A stretch of DNA of 64,000 nucleotides from Clostridium sp. KNHs205 (GCF_000702945.1 NZ_JNLE01000003.1:4387501-4451500); one strand, 5' to 3'; positions 1 through 9,293 are shown, counted from the first letter of the stretch. Translations and numbers: made by a program. The notes: a model not told the origin generated them from the sequence alone.

Positions 1-1224
1 TTTGGATGCAGAGGTACTGAACTTATATCCCTTTGCATCTATTTTAACATTAATGGTCTCATATCTGGCCGGCGCCATTCTGCTGCCTACAAATCGTTTC
101 CATATAAGCTGGTAAAGCCTGAATAAATCTCTGCTTAAGGATTCCTTTACAATTACCGGTGTTAAATCTGTATAGGTAGGTCTGATTGCTTCATGGGCAT
201 CCTGTATCTTCTTCCCGGTATTCTTTTTATCTTCTGCTTCGGTATTGTAGTTGCTGCCATAATTCTTCTCAATGAACTCACGGGCAAAGTTCTCCGCTTC
301 CTCGGATATACGAACGGAATCTGTTCTTAAGTAGGTTATTAAACCAATGGTACCATGGCCTTTGATATCAATACCTTCATAAAGCTGCTGTGCCAGCCGC
401 ATGGTCTTAGAAGTTGAGAAATTCAAAGTCTTGGCAGCTTCCTGCTGCAAAGTACTGGTAGTAAAGGGCAGAGGCGGTTTTTTCTGCCTTTCGCCTCTTT
501 TAATTTCTGAAATCTTATAATCCGCTTTATCCAGGTCTTTTAATATTTTATTTAATTCCTCTTCTGAAGCGATACTCTTTTTTTCCAGGGAGGAAGTAAT
601 TAATTTGGCTGTCAGGGGTTTTTTCTCACCTTCTACCTGAAAGCTGCCTTCCAGTGACCAGTACTCTTCCGGTAAAAAAGCATTGATTTCATCTTCCCTG
701 TCGCAGATTATACGGAGAGCAACGGATTGAACACGTCCGGCACTCAGACCTCTTTTTACCTTTGCCCAAAGGAGAGGACTTATACTATAACCCACCATAC
801 GGTCAAGAATTCTTCTGGTCTGCTGAGAATCCACAAGATTCATATCAATATCTCTGGCCTGTTTAATTGAGGCTTTTACTGCATTTTTGGTTATTTCGTT
901 AAAAGTAATCCTGCTGCAGGCACTATCTTCAAGCTTTAATGTCTTCGTAAGATGCCAGGAAATCGCCTCCCCTTCACGGTCAGGGTCAGTTGCAAGATAA
1001 ATTTTATCTGCTTTTTTCACTTCTTTTCTGAGCTTTGCCAGAAGATCTCCTTTGCCTCTTATGGTTATATATTTCGGTTCATAATCATTAGTAGTATCAA
1101 TACCCAGCTGACTTTTTGGTAAGTCTCTAACATGTCCGTTTGAAGCCACCACTTCGTAGTTAGCGCCTAAAAATTTTTTAATCGTTTTAGCTTTTGCTGG
1201 TGATTCAACAATAACTAGATTCAT
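1..1224 (-). CDS. topA: DNA topoisomerase I (partial, C-terminal part outside window)
   Basis: Type IA topoisomerase that relaxes negatively supercoiled DNA by nicking and passing one strand. The 408 visible residues open with MNLVIVESPAKAKTIKKFLG, the family's Toprim start. The acidic Toprim motif ATDPDREGEAISWH follows, and the nucleophile Tyr298 lies in the motif TYLRTDSVRIS. A family member is about 690 residues, so the zinc-ribbon C-terminus continues below base 1. The ATG at 1224 is preceded by AGGGGAG at a normal distance. It is downstream of dprA on the same strand with about 70 bp between them, the common Firmicute order comM-dprA-topA. Identification is secure from the motifs; only the C-terminus is unseen. 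Confidence 0.97.
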   Translation of the reverse strand, partial: MNLVIVESPAKAKTIKKFLGANYEVVASNGHVRDLPKSQLGIDTTNDYEPKYITIRGKGDLLAKLRKEVKKADKIYLATDPDREGEAISWHLTKTLKLEDSACSRITFNEITKNAVKASIKQARDIDMNLVDSQQTRRILDRMVGYSISPLLWAKVKRGLSAGRVQSVALRIICDREDEINAFLPEEYWSLEGSFQVEGEKKPLTAKLITSSLEKKSIASEEELNKILKDLDKADYKISEIKRGERQKKPPLPFTTSTLQQEAAKTLNFSTSKTMRLAQQLYEGIDIKGHGTIGLITYLRTDSVRISEEAENFAREFIEKNYGSNYNTEAEDKKNTGKKIQDAHEAIRPTYTDLTPVIVKESLSRDLFRLYQLIWKRFVGSRMAPARYETINVKIDAKGYKFSTSASK

Positions 1225-1293
1225 GTGCACTCCCCTATCTGGTAAACTATTTCTATTTTCTTCAAAGGAGAGCAGGCAATAAAGCTCCCTTCG

Positions 1294-2379
1294 TCAGATA
1301 TCTGTTATATAATAATTTGCTCTGGTTTGTTTAATAAAATTCTTCCATTCCAACTGAAAAAGTATTTGAGCCAATTCTCCGATAGCCAGGTCTGTTTCTG
1401 AGGCTATATCGTTCAGGTGTTTTGGGATACGGCTTAAACAAGCATACACTATTTTTTCCCCGTCTTCAAGTAATTTATCATTTTTTTTCGTAAGTTTAGG
1501 TATATTTTTACAGAAATCCATGTAATCCTCTAGTATATCCTCAGGTTCCGTACATAATTTAGCCCCCATCTTAAGCAGATTGTTACATCCATTGCTGAGT
1601 AAATCCCCCGGTCTTCCCGGCACTGCATAGATATTCCTGCCTTGCTCCAAACCATAATCAACCGTTATTAAGGAACCGCTTTTATCTCTGGCTTCCACAA
1701 CAAGGATTCCATCTGCCAATCCGCTGATAATTCGATTCCTCATAGGAAAATGATATGCTCTTGGCCCTGTTCCCTGTACGTACTCTGAGATAATTCCTCC
1801 TTTAGCAGCTGTAGCTAAATAGATGTTAAAATTCTCTATCGGATAGCAAATATCAACCCCGCACCCAAGAACTGCATAAGTTGCTCCTTCTGCCGCCAGA
1901 CTGCCTGTATGGGCAGCACCATCGATGCCTGCTGCAAGTCCGCTGATGGTTCCAATTCCGGCTCTTGCTAAAGTTTTTGAAAATAATACTGCTGTTTCCC
2001 GCCCATAATCAGAGCAGTTTCTTGCTCCGACAACTGCAATGTGGACTTTATCTTCCTCAGGAAGCTTTCCTTTATAGAATAACCCAAGTGGCGGCTCATA
2101 GATATTTCGTAATTTTTCAGGATATACTTCCTCCTCTATTGATACAAAATATATGTCTTTCTCTTTTAGTTTAGCATAGCTTTCCTGCACCTTATCCACC
2201 TGTCTGGTTTTGTTGATACGTTCCAGATCTTTTTCATTTAATTCCGATATCTTCTTAAATTCCTCTATATCTTCGGCAAACACCTCTTCAATGGAAGAAA
2301 AAAAGGATAATATTGAATTCTTCTTTTTTAGGCTTATCTCTAATCCGCATAACCAGAACCAGCATTCTTTTTTTGTCAT
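1294..2379 (-). CDS. dprA: DNA processing protein DprA/Smf
   Basis: Cytoplasmic protein that binds incoming single-stranded DNA and loads RecA during transformation. The central Rossmann-like domain shows VVGARNCSDYGRE near residue 116, followed by SGLAAGIDGAAHTGSL, and then GRPGDLLSNGCNNLL near residue 255. A short C-terminal winged-helix segment follows. I chose the ATG at 2379 rather than an ATG 18 bases upstream, because AAGGAGG lies five bases before 2379 and is itself inside the longer reading frame. Length (361 aa) is normal. It lies just downstream of comM, another competence gene, and upstream of topA, probably co-transcribed. Presence of dprA and comM does not show that the strain is competent. 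Confidence 0.95.
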   Translation of the reverse strand: MTKKECWFWLCGLEISLKKKNSILSFFSSIEEVFAEDIEEFKKISELNEKDLERINKTRQVDKVQESYAKLKEKDIYFVSIEEEVYPEKLRNIYEPPLGLFYKGKLPEEDKVHIAVVGARNCSDYGRETAVLFSKTLARAGIGTISGLAAGIDGAAHTGSLAAEGATYAVLGCGVDICYPIENFNIYLATAAKGGIISEYVQGTGPRAYHFPMRNRIISGLADGILVVEARDKSGSLITVDYGLEQGRNIYAVPGRPGDLLSNGCNNLLKMGAKLCTEPEDILEDYMDFCKNIPKLTKKNDKLLEDGEKIVYACLSRIPKHLNDIASETDLAIGELAQILFQLEWKNFIKQTRANYYITDI

Positions 2380-2409
2380 TTGAACCTCCTTAAACATAAA
2401 TCCTTAAGA

Positions 2410-3939
2410 CTATTCCCAATACTTCTTATCCATACTGCGATAACAGATGGCTTCACTTAAATGCTTTTCTTTAATATTTTCGCTTCCCTCCAAATCCGCA
2501 ATAGTCCTGGCTACCTTTAATACCCTGTGATACGCTCTGGCACTAAGGTTTAATCTGATATAAGCCTCCTCCATCAACTTCTCTTCCTTTTTGCCCAATA
2601 CACAATATTCCTGGAGCATTCTGGTGGTAAGCTGTGAATTAAAATGTATCCGGTCCTTTTTGTACCGCTCCGTCTGGACCAGTCTTCCATTCATTACCCG
2701 CTCCCTAATCATAGCAGAGGTTTCTCTCCCACCCTTCTTATTCAGGTCCTTATAATCTGACTGTGGCACTTCAATACTAATGTCTATTCTGTCCAAAAGA
2801 GGGCGGCTGATCTTACCAAGATAGTTCCTCACCTGTGACAAGGAGCAATGGCATTTATTCCTGTCAGGATAATAACCGCAATTGCATGGATTCATTGCCG
2901 TACAGAGCATCAGATTAGCCGGATAACGAAAGGTACCGTTCAGTCTTGTAATTGTTATTTCATTTTCCTCCAGTGGCTGTCTGAGAATTTCGATGGTTTT
3001 ACGGTTAAACTCAGGAAATTCATCCAAAAAAAGAACACCCAAATGAGCCAGGCTTATCTCTCCGGGCATCGGGAATCTTCCTCCTCCGGTTAACGCAGTG
3101 GTGGTGATTGTATGATGAGGGGAACGAAAAGGGCGGTTAAGAATCAAGGACTGATTATTATCTAATAATCCTGAGACGCTGTAGATTTTAGAAATTTCAA
3201 GACTTTCTTCAAAGGAAAGTTCGGGAAGAATAGATGGAATCCTTCTGGCAAGCATTGTCTTACCGGAACCGGGTGGTCCTATTAAAAGAATATTGTGCAT
3301 ACCACAGGCAGCGATTTCAATTGCCCTTTTCGCCAGCTCCTGACCAACGATATCCGAAAAGTCATATAGCGTATCTTCCCTGCCTGGTTTTAAGTCCTCT
3401 GCCTGTAAGATACAGGGATCAAGATGCAGCTTTCCGTTTAAGAATTCTGCCACCTGTGTTAAGGTATCCACCCCATATACTTCAATCCCTTTAACTACCG
3501 CGCCTTCCCTAAGATTACAGGAGGGTACAACACATCTTTTAAAACCCTGCTCGTATGCCATGTACACAATGGGCAGAACTCCATTTACTTTTTTTACTTC
3601 TCCATTCAAACTTAACTCACCTATAAACAGGGTATCTTTAAGACTTTCTTCCAGGAGCAGACCTAAGGCTGCAAGAACAGATATGGCAATGGGAAGATCA
3701 AATGCCGTTCCCTCCTTGCGCATATCAGCCGGTGATAGATTAATGGTTATTCGTTTCGCCGGCAAACGATAACCGGAATTCTTTAAGGAAATACGGACCC
3801 GCTCCCTGGCTTCCCTGACCTCGGAGCCAAGATATCCCACAAGGTCAAAAACCGGCAGCCCGTCACTGATATCAGCTTCTACAGTAATTCTTCTGCTATC
3901 AATACCCAAAACTGTTCCGCTGTATACTTTACTAAACAT
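2410..3939 (-). CDS. comM: ComM/YifB family Mg-chelatase-like AAA+ ATPase
   Basis: AAA+ ATPase that in transformable bacteria promotes branch migration during integration of donor DNA. The N-terminal third is the Lon-protease-like fold typical of the family (start MFSKVYSGTVLGID). Walker A is GPPGSGKT near residue 222, and Walker B falls in LGVLFLDEFPEF. A cysteine-rich insert (CNCGYYPDRNKCHC) and a C-terminal Mg-chelatase domain follow. The ATG at 3939 has AAAGGAGC four to five bases upstream; an ATG 42 bases further upstream lacks a ribosome site. At about 509 residues the length is normal. It is separated from dprA by 30 bp and probably forms one operon with it. Confidence 0.94.
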   Translation of the reverse strand: MFSKVYSGTVLGIDSRRITVEADISDGLPVFDLVGYLGSEVREARERVRISLKNSGYRLPAKRITINLSPADMRKEGTAFDLPIAISVLAALGLLLEESLKDTLFIGELSLNGEVKKVNGVLPIVYMAYEQGFKRCVVPSCNLREGAVVKGIEVYGVDTLTQVAEFLNGKLHLDPCILQAEDLKPGREDTLYDFSDIVGQELAKRAIEIAACGMHNILLIGPPGSGKTMLARRIPSILPELSFEESLEISKIYSVSGLLDNNQSLILNRPFRSPHHTITTTALTGGGRFPMPGEISLAHLGVLFLDEFPEFNRKTIEILRQPLEENEITITRLNGTFRYPANLMLCTAMNPCNCGYYPDRNKCHCSLSQVRNYLGKISRPLLDRIDISIEVPQSDYKDLNKKGGRETSAMIRERVMNGRLVQTERYKKDRIHFNSQLTTRMLQEYCVLGKKEEKLMEEAYIRLNLSARAYHRVLKVARTIADLEGSENIKEKHLSEAICYRSMDKKYWE

Positions 3940-4037
3940 ATTGCTCCTTTCCCTTTCTCTCCGGGGGTGCAGAAGCATCATCCATGATGATTATAACAAA
4001 AAAGCATGGTTCTGGCAATAATTACCTCACAATAAAG

Positions 4038-4087
4038 TACAGCAGATAGCACAGGAGTATATAATACTCTGTCAGCTATCTGCTGCT
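4038..4087 (-). terminator. Hairpin terminator after nrdR
   Basis: A nearly perfect long stem: CAGCAGATAGC near 4040 pairs with GCTATCTGCTG near 4075-4085, and an inner ACAG-GAGTAT / ATACTC-TGT stem extends it. It lies between the nrdR stop and comM. The tract after it on the minus strand is only moderately T-rich (TACTTTATTG), so termination may be partial. Confidence 0.55.
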
Positions 4088-4128
4088 CTTACACTTCATA
4101 TATCCACTTCTGCGGCATTCGTTAGAGT

Positions 4129-4590
4129 TTATCCTTGTTTCGCATCTAATATCTTCTTAAGTTCATCCACAAAAGTATTTACATCCTTAAATTCACGATA
4201 AACCGAAGCAAATCTGACATAAGCAACCGCATCAAGATCCTTTAGCTTGTCCATAAGAATTTCACCGATAACAGAACTCTTAATTTCTTTTTCTTCCATA
4301 TTAAATATGGTATTCTCCACTTCATCTACCAGTGCTTTCATCTGGTCAACGGAAATGGGTCTTTTATGGCAGGAACGAAAAACACCTGCTTCAATTTTCG
4401 ACCTGTCATAAGGCTCACGGTTGTTATCCTTCTTTATGACCACCAAAGGAATAGTCTCTACTTTTTCATAAGTAGTAAAACGCTTTGAGCATTCATCACA
4501 TTGACGTCTTCTTCGAATAGAACTTCCATCGTCTGCCGGTCTTGAGTCAATAACTCTTGTATTCTCATCTCCGCAAAATGGACATCTCAT
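4129..4590 (-). CDS. nrdR: Transcriptional repressor NrdR
   Basis: Nucleotide-sensing repressor of ribonucleotide reductase genes. It begins MRCPFCGDENTRVIDSRP, the universal N-terminal zinc ribbon, with CxxC at residues 3-6 and the second pair in RRRRQCDECSKRFTTYE. The ATP-cone follows (VVIKKDNNREPYDRSKIEAG). I start it at the ATG at 4590, because all family members start exactly with MRCPFC and 153 residues is the normal length; an upstream ATG at 4683 would add 31 non-conserved residues. An AAGG lies about nine bases ahead. The gene has its own terminator and is divergent from the ylmC-like gene. I saw no convincing NrdR box pair nearby. Confidence 0.95.
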   Translation of the reverse strand: MRCPFCGDENTRVIDSRPADDGSSIRRRRQCDECSKRFTTYEKVETIPLVVIKKDNNREPYDRSKIEAGVFRSCHKRPISVDQMKALVDEVENTIFNMEEKEIKSSVIGEILMDKLKDLDAVAYVRFASVYREFKDVNTFVDELKKILDAKQG

Positions 4591-4773
4591 AATTTGTACC
4601 TTATCCTTCCCTCTAACTTCTTTAAGTTGATTATATTGAAAGATATTCAATCGGTCAAGATATTTTAATACTACTTTTTTCATATATTAAGATAGATAGT
4701 TTTTCTGATGCCTGTCTGTAACCTGCTGAAAATATACCACCTTCATATGTCAATAATTGAAAAAGGAGGCCCC

Positions 4774-5037
4774 ATGAGACTATGTGATTTAAAACAGAAA
4801 GAAGTTATCAACTGCAGAGACGGAGAAAGACTGGGTTTTGTCTGCGACCTGGAATTCGATGTTAATACTGGCATTATAACGCATATTATCGTACCGGGTC
4901 CGTGTAAAATCTGGGGTTTCTTAGGAAGAGACCAGGAATATGTAATAAATTATAACTGTATCAAGCAGATTGGCACTGATGTAATTCTTGTTGATATTGA
5001 TGCAGAAAAAGTGCTTATAAAATCAGCTTATATTTAA
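4774..5037 (+). CDS. YlmC/YmxH family PRC-barrel sporulation-associated protein
   Basis: An 87-residue PRC-barrel-like protein of the YlmC/YmxH family common in spore formers; its biochemical role is not established. Family signs are the start MRLCDLKQKEVINCRDG, the stretch LGFVCDLEFDVNTGIITHII and the block IWGFLGRDQEYVINYNCI. The ATG at 4774 follows GGAGG by four bases, which rules out the longer start at 4708. It is one of the few plus-strand genes here and is divergent from nrdR. Members of this family are often found near sporulation sigma genes, which fits the sigG/sigE cluster a few kilobases away. Confidence 0.85.
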   Translation: MRLCDLKQKEVINCRDGERLGFVCDLEFDVNTGIITHIIVPGPCKIWGFLGRDQEYVINYNCIKQIGTDVILVDIDAEKVLIKSAYI

Positions 5038-5044
5038 ACTCTCC

Positions 5045-6145
5045 TTAAGGTTTGCAGACGCTGCAGGGTTCATAGCCCTCTTCTTTTGCCTCTTCCATTA
5101 ATATGGCTTTGCGGTTATCCTTTACGTACTGGCAGCCTTTTTTATGGTACTTGGAGCCTTTTTCTGTTACATATACGTATTCCTCTGATTTCTTATCAGA
5201 AGGTTTATCCTGATCATCCGTTAAATTGTCAGTATTCTCTTCAACCGGGCTTTCAGAAGCTTGCTTTGCATATGTACCTTCTGTTTTAACTGAAATATTA
5301 TTACCATCACTACTTATTATAACGGTACCCATTACATCCGTTCGGTACACCTGCACATCTTCATCCTCCAGATTGGCCAATGTAATACTGGAAGGATGAC
5401 CATAGGAATTATCTTTCCCAACAGAAATAACTGCATAAACAGGATCTACTGCTCTCAGGAATTCAAGACTGCTGCTGGTTAAAGATCCATGATGTCCGAC
5501 TTTTAATACATCTGACTCCAGATCGCCGACTTCCGATAGCAGATCTTTTTCTGCCTCTTCTTCCATATCACCGGTAAACAGAAAAGAATTCTTACCATTG
5601 GTCAGCTTAACCACTAAAGAGTAATTATTGGTGTTATCACCATAATCCTTCCCGAGAGGTGTTAGAAACTCAAAGGAAGAACCACCAAGCTTATAGGTGT
5701 CGCCTGCTTTGGGATAGGTCTTGGTTATATTCCTTTTCTCTACCAGGCTGATTAAATTATTATAGGTCTCTGTGTCATATTTTTGTTTATCAAGAAATAT
5801 CTCGTCTGCATTATATTCCTTGATAACCTCTGCCATACCACCGATATGGTCACTATGAGGATGTGTGCAGATAATATATTTAAGGGATTTAATATTTTCC
5901 TGCTCCAGATAACCGGTTACAGTGCTTCCTTGCTCCTTCTCACCGGCGTCAATAAGCATAGCTTCTCCCTGCGACTGTATCAATATAGCATCTCCCTGTC
6001 CCACATCCAGGTACATAACCTTTAAATCGCTGTTTGAATCATTGTTACTTACCTCAACTGTACAACCGGATAATATGAGAATGAAAGACAATACCAGAGA
6101 TATCCTTAAAATATGTACAAAGCTTTGAAATATTTTATTTTTCAT
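5045..6145 (-). CDS. ComEC/Rec2-like metallo-beta-lactamase-fold lipoprotein
   Basis: Predicted surface lipoprotein with a metallo-hydrolase domain like the one detached from ComEC. The signal peptide ends in lipobox LSGC (Cys28). The core starts LKVMYLDVGQGDAILIQ, and the metal-binding motif HPHSDH is at residues 95-100. Later metal ligands are in FTGDMEEEAE and KVGHHGS. After a charged linker, the last 45 residues carry a separate small module with GSKYHKKGCQYV and GYEPCSVCKP, a Cys/His pattern seen at the ends of similar clostridial nucleases. Substrate is unknown; a secreted nuclease or phosphodiesterase role is inference. The gene converges on the ylmC-like gene with seven bases between stop codons. 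Confidence 0.82.
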   Translation of the reverse strand: MKNKIFQSFVHILRISLVLSFILILSGCTVEVSNNDSNSDLKVMYLDVGQGDAILIQSQGEAMLIDAGEKEQGSTVTGYLEQENIKSLKYIICTHPHSDHIGGMAEVIKEYNADEIFLDKQKYDTETYNNLISLVEKRNITKTYPKAGDTYKLGGSSFEFLTPLGKDYGDNTNNYSLVVKLTNGKNSFLFTGDMEEEAEKDLLSEVGDLESDVLKVGHHGSLTSSSLEFLRAVDPVYAVISVGKDNSYGHPSSITLANLEDEDVQVYRTDVMGTVIISSDGNNISVKTEGTYAKQASESPVEENTDNLTDDQDKPSDKKSEEYVYVTEKGSKYHKKGCQYVKDNRKAILMEEAKEEGYEPCSVCKP

Positions 6146-6211
6146 ATTAACTTAATTTCCTCCTCTGTAAAATGCTCTAATAGCTTACTAGAGGTTTCCA
6201 TAAAAATCAAT

Positions 6212-6264
6212 ATCAAAATATAAAAAAATACACCCTAACAAAACTACCATTTTTGTTAAGGTGC
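6212..6264 (-). terminator. Intrinsic terminator after sigG
   Basis: On the minus strand, CACCTTAACAAAA pairs with TTTTGTTAGGGTG around a 7-base loop (6231-6264) and is followed by a T-rich run (6212-6230). It sits directly after the sigG stop codon, a classic Rho-independent terminator. Confidence 0.85.
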
Positions 6265-6274
6265 ATAACTTAAT

Positions 6275-7054
6275 TTATTGACTTAGATAATTTTTCATAT
6301 TTTTCAGTGCTGATTTTTCCAGCCTGGATACCTGTGCTTGTGATATGCATATTTCTTTAGCTACTTCCATCTGGGTTTTACCCTCATAAAACCGAAGTTC
6401 TATAATTCCTCTTTCCCTGTCCGTAAGTTTTGAGAGGGCTTCTTTTAATGCAATCTCTTCAATCCAGTTTTCCTCTTTATTCTTTTTGTCGCTGACCTGG
6501 TCCATAATATACAGGGTATCTCCGCCTTCTGAATAAACAGGCTCATAAAGGGATACCGGGCTTTGAATGGCATCCAGTGCATAAACCACATCTTCCTTTG
6601 AAATACCGATTTCCGAAGCAATTTCCATAACTGTGGGTTCTTTGTCATTTTTCTTAAGTAATGCTTCCTTCGTGTAAATAGCTTTATACGCAGTATCACG
6701 TAAAGACCTGCTAACCCTTATGCTGTTATTATCTCTAAGATATCTTCTTATTTCACCGATTATCATAGGAACGGCATAGGTGGAGAATTTCACATTCTGT
6801 GTTATATCAAAATTATCAATTGCTTTCATAAGACCAATGCAGCCGATCTGAAATAAATCATCAACATTTTCATTACTGCCAGAAAACCTTTGAATTATAC
6901 TAAGTACAAGACGCAGATTACCCTTGATATACAATTCTCTTGCCTCTTTATCTCCCTCTAGGATACGTTTAAATAATTCTTCCTTTTCACTATTGTTCAG
7001 TAATGGCAACTTAGATGTATTAACACCGCATATTTCTACCTTATAAAGAGCCAT
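6275..7054 (-). CDS. sigG: RNA polymerase sporulation sigma factor SigG
   Basis: Late forespore sigma factor. The 259-residue protein begins MALYKVEICGVNTSKLPLL, the N-terminus characteristic of SigG. Region 2 is NLRLVLSIIQRF through DDLFQIGCIGLMKAIDNFD and FSTYAVPMIIGEIRRYLRD. Region 4 ends with REICISQAQVSR-type helix-turn-helix residues (here KEICISQAQVSRLEKSAL). The ATG at 7054 follows GGAGG by seven bases. It lies downstream of spoIIGA-sigE, the conserved clostridial order, but a 260-bp gap suggests its own forespore promoter; I could not identify a convincing SigF promoter there. No pro-sequence is present, as expected for SigG. Confidence 0.95.
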   Translation of the reverse strand: MALYKVEICGVNTSKLPLLNNSEKEELFKRILEGDKEARELYIKGNLRLVLSIIQRFSGSNENVDDLFQIGCIGLMKAIDNFDITQNVKFSTYAVPMIIGEIRRYLRDNNSIRVSRSLRDTAYKAIYTKEALLKKNDKEPTVMEIASEIGISKEDVVYALDAIQSPVSLYEPVYSEGGDTLYIMDQVSDKKNKEENWIEEIALKEALSKLTDRERGIIELRFYEGKTQMEVAKEICISQAQVSRLEKSALKNMKNYLSQ

Positions 7055-7314
7055 ATGAAAACCTCCAAATCATTTTTTCTTCATGTACAAATCCATGTGT
7101 ACAGTACATGTATACAGGGCAGAAAAAAATTTCTTATAACACAAACGTGCTATGTTGAAATCCTTCAAATACATAGAAATAACTTCAATTATTATAGAAG
7201 TTTTCTCTATCCATTTCTACTCTTTGCATAAGTAAATGATTCACTATTAAAGGCATCTTTATACGGTTAAACAGGATGTAATAATTTCCTTTTTTCTTAA
7301 ATTTAAAAATCTAA

Positions 7315-8055
7315 TTATTCCAAACGCAGCATTTCTTTTTTTAATCGCTTTATAATCTTTTTTTCTAATCTGGATATATAGGATTGTGATATGCCCAGAA
7401 GATCTGCAACCTCCTTTTGAGTCCTTTCATTACCGTCCTCGGTATTGATTCCGAACCGCAGCTGTACAATGATTCTTTCTCTTTCACTTAGTTTTGAAAG
7501 AGCTTTACCAAGAAGCTTTCTGTCTACTTCTTCTTCAATATTTCGATATATGACATCCTCTTCCGTACCAAGTATATCGGATAACAGGAGTTCGTTGCCA
7601 TCCCAATCCACATTAAGGGGTTCATCAATGGATACTTCCAGTTTCGTCTTATTATTCCTTCTCAGATACATGAGAATTTCATTCTCAATACATCTGGAGG
7701 CATAGGTAGCAAGCTTAATATTCTTATCCGGATTATAGGTATTAATAGCTTTGATAAGTCCTATGGTTCCTATAGAAATCAAATCCTCAACACCTACTCC
7801 TGTATTATCAAATTTTTTAGCTATGTACACAACCAATCGGAGATTATGCTCTACCAGTATGGATTTAGCCTGGGTATCATCTTCCGTACCAAGCCGCGCA
7901 ATTTCTTCTGCTTCCCTGACCGCATCAAGGGGTGCAGGAAGAACCTCAGCCCCGCCGATATAATGTATCTCACCGCGACCGTTAAACAGAATACTTCTGA
8001 AATCAGGTATCAACCGAAATGTAAACTTATTCGGGATTGTTATTTTTAACAGCAT
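7315..8055 (-). CDS. sigE: RNA polymerase sporulation sigma factor SigE precursor
   Basis: Early mother-cell sigma factor, made as inactive pro-SigE. From the ATG at 8055 the protein is 246 residues. The first ~31 residues form the membrane-associated pro-sequence, ending just before [13 protein letters not shown], which corresponds to the known cleavage site YYIGGSEALPPPL in Bacillus subtilis. Region 2 ([26 protein letters not shown]) and region 4 ([20 protein letters not shown]) are typical. GGGAGG lies upstream of 8055; an ATG at 8130 would add 25 residues that disrupt the pro-sequence and overlap spoIIGA. spoIIGA, which encodes the processing protease, is 22 bp upstream, so the two form one operon. 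Confidence 0.95.
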   Translation of the reverse strand: MLLKITIPNKFTFRLIPDFRSILFNGRGEIHYIGGAEVLPAPLDAVREAEEIARLGTEDDTQAKSILVEHNLRLVVYIAKKFDNTGVGVEDLISIGTIGLIKAINTYNPDKNIKLATYASRCIENEILMYLRRNNKTKLEVSIDEPLNVDWDGNELLLSDILGTEEDVIYRNIEEEVDRKLLGKALSKLSERERIIVQLRFGINTEDGNERTQKEVADLLGISQSYISRLEKKIIKRLKKEMLRLE

Positions 8056-8077
8056 TAATCTCTTTCCTCCCTTTCCA

Positions 8078-9004
8078 TCACATAACCTCCCTATGTAAAA
8101 TGATCTGATAATCCTTACGTACGGATACATCCTCCCTGCTAATGGCAGTTAGAACTTTTTCCCTGACAGTCTCTTCTTTCCCTTCCCAAAGGATGATTTT
8201 ATCAAGTACAATTGCCGGTAATATTCCCTTTTTACCAACTGATTGAAAAGGAATCATCCGAAGAGGAAGATATTCGCCCGGTTGCACTTCCTCCTGATTC
8301 ATACCAGAAAGAGAAGTACAATTACTAAAATCGTCGAACAGATTACACAGCATATTATTCTGAGAATCCGTCAATAAGGGTTCAATCACCGTATATTCCG
8401 CTACAATTACCGGTTTCCCGAAATACGGGTCTTTTAAGCAATTTCCGGTATCCATAAATCCTACAGCTTTAACAGTTCTTTCATTAAAATAAAGCTCTGT
8501 CTTATAATAGTCTGTTTCCTTATACCGAAGCCGTTTTAAAAGGCTGATAAAAATAATCAAACCGATAGTCCCTGCCAAAACTGCCAGATAAAAATGCTGA
8601 TATCCCTGCTTTGAAAGCAATCTCCCCTGCATCAGTTCTCTAAAGTAATATCCAAAACCGGTATAATAATACAGGCTGTTCAGCAATCCACCCAGAAAAA
8701 AGGTGGTTATGTAAAGAAGTCCTGCCGCTTTTAGAAATTCTTTTAGATTTCTTTTGCCAAATGATATCATAACCAACAGGCAGCTTAACAAAATGTAAGC
8801 AGTTAAAAATTGAATTAAATGATTCAAATACGGAATTACCGCAAATACACAAGCTCCCAAAGCTCCTGCAGCAGCTCCCAGGCAGCATCTTATAGATGAA
8901 CCTGTATACCTTAGTATTTTTTTTACTACTGTTAACAGAATAAAATCCATGATGAAATTTATGATAAAAATAACATCAACATAAACGTCTAAATACAATG
9001 CCAC
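8078..9004 (-). CDS. spoIIGA: Sporulation sigma-E processing aspartic protease SpoIIGA
   Basis: Membrane aspartic protease that cleaves pro-SigE in the mother cell after a forespore signal. The first half has about five hydrophobic segments (for example [15 protein letters not shown] and [17 protein letters not shown]). The cytoplasmic half carries the active-site motif [16 protein letters not shown] with Asp near residue 185, matching the single catalytic Asp of the family. The start is uncertain. The listed GTG at 9004 lies directly against the GAGGGG ribosome site, whereas a TTG at 8998 is better spaced and yields a start close to the family's (K)IYLDV. It is first in the spoIIGA-sigE operon, behind the promoter at 9032-9064. 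Confidence 0.92.
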   Translation of the reverse strand: MALYLDVYVDVIFIINFIMDFILLTVVKKILRYTGSSIRCCLGAAAGALGACVFAVIPYLNHLIQFLTAYILLSCLLVMISFGKRNLKEFLKAAGLLYITTFFLGGLLNSLYYYTGFGYYFRELMQGRLLSKQGYQHFYLAVLAGTIGLIIFISLLKRLRYKETDYYKTELYFNERTVKAVGFMDTGNCLKDPYFGKPVIVAEYTVIEPLLTDSQNNMLCNLFDDFSNCTSLSGMNQEEVQPGEYLPLRMIPFQSVGKKGILPAIVLDKIILWEGKEETVREKVLTAISREDVSVRKDYQIILHREVM

Positions 9005-9031
9005 CCCCTCATTTCATTTATAATAAATCCT

Positions 9032-9064
9032 ATTATAGCTGTTAATGCCCGTTTAATTTGTCAA
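9032..9064 (-). promoter_or_regulatory. Predicted spoIIG promoter with 21-bp spacer
   Basis: On the minus strand a perfect TTGACA (9059-9064) and a perfect TATAAT (9032-9037) are separated by 21 bp. The Bacillus subtilis spoIIG promoter is known for an over-long 22-bp spacer and dependence on Spo0A, so the odd spacing is probably real conservation. The TTTGACA itself is one mismatch from a Spo0A box (TGTCGAA, read on the other strand). Confidence 0.7.
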
Positions 9065-9123
9065 ATACTGGAATAGTTGAACCTGTTTTCATTTACTCTC
9101 ACTTACAATATCCCCTCCATTTC

Positions 9124-9130
9124 AACGACA
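9124..9130 (-). promoter_or_regulatory. Possible upstream Spo0A box of spoIIG
   Basis: TGTCGTT on the minus strand matches the first five bases of the Spo0A box TGTCGAA. It lies roughly 100 bp upstream of the inferred transcription start, near where the distal Spo0A site sits in Bacillus subtilis. The match is short and imperfect, so it is tentative. Confidence 0.3.
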
Positions 9131-9232
9131 TAATATATAATCCTGTTATAAAATTTATTGTTTTGTAAATATATGTTAATTGTACAGGGCTTCTGGTGAA
9201 ATTAAGAACAATGAGTCTGAATTGTTAAATTT

Positions 9233-9280
9233 CATAAAAAAAATAGCCTGTATCCGATTTCTCGAATACAGGCTATTTTA
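9233..9280 (-). terminator. Intrinsic terminator after ftsZ
   Basis: On the minus strand AATAGCCTGTAT pairs with ATACAGGCTATT around a short loop and is followed by eight T residues (9235-9243 on the plus strand as A). It closes the division cluster directly after the ftsZ stop and separates it from spoIIGA. Confidence 0.9.
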
Positions 9281-9293
9281 AGCTTTTATTTAA

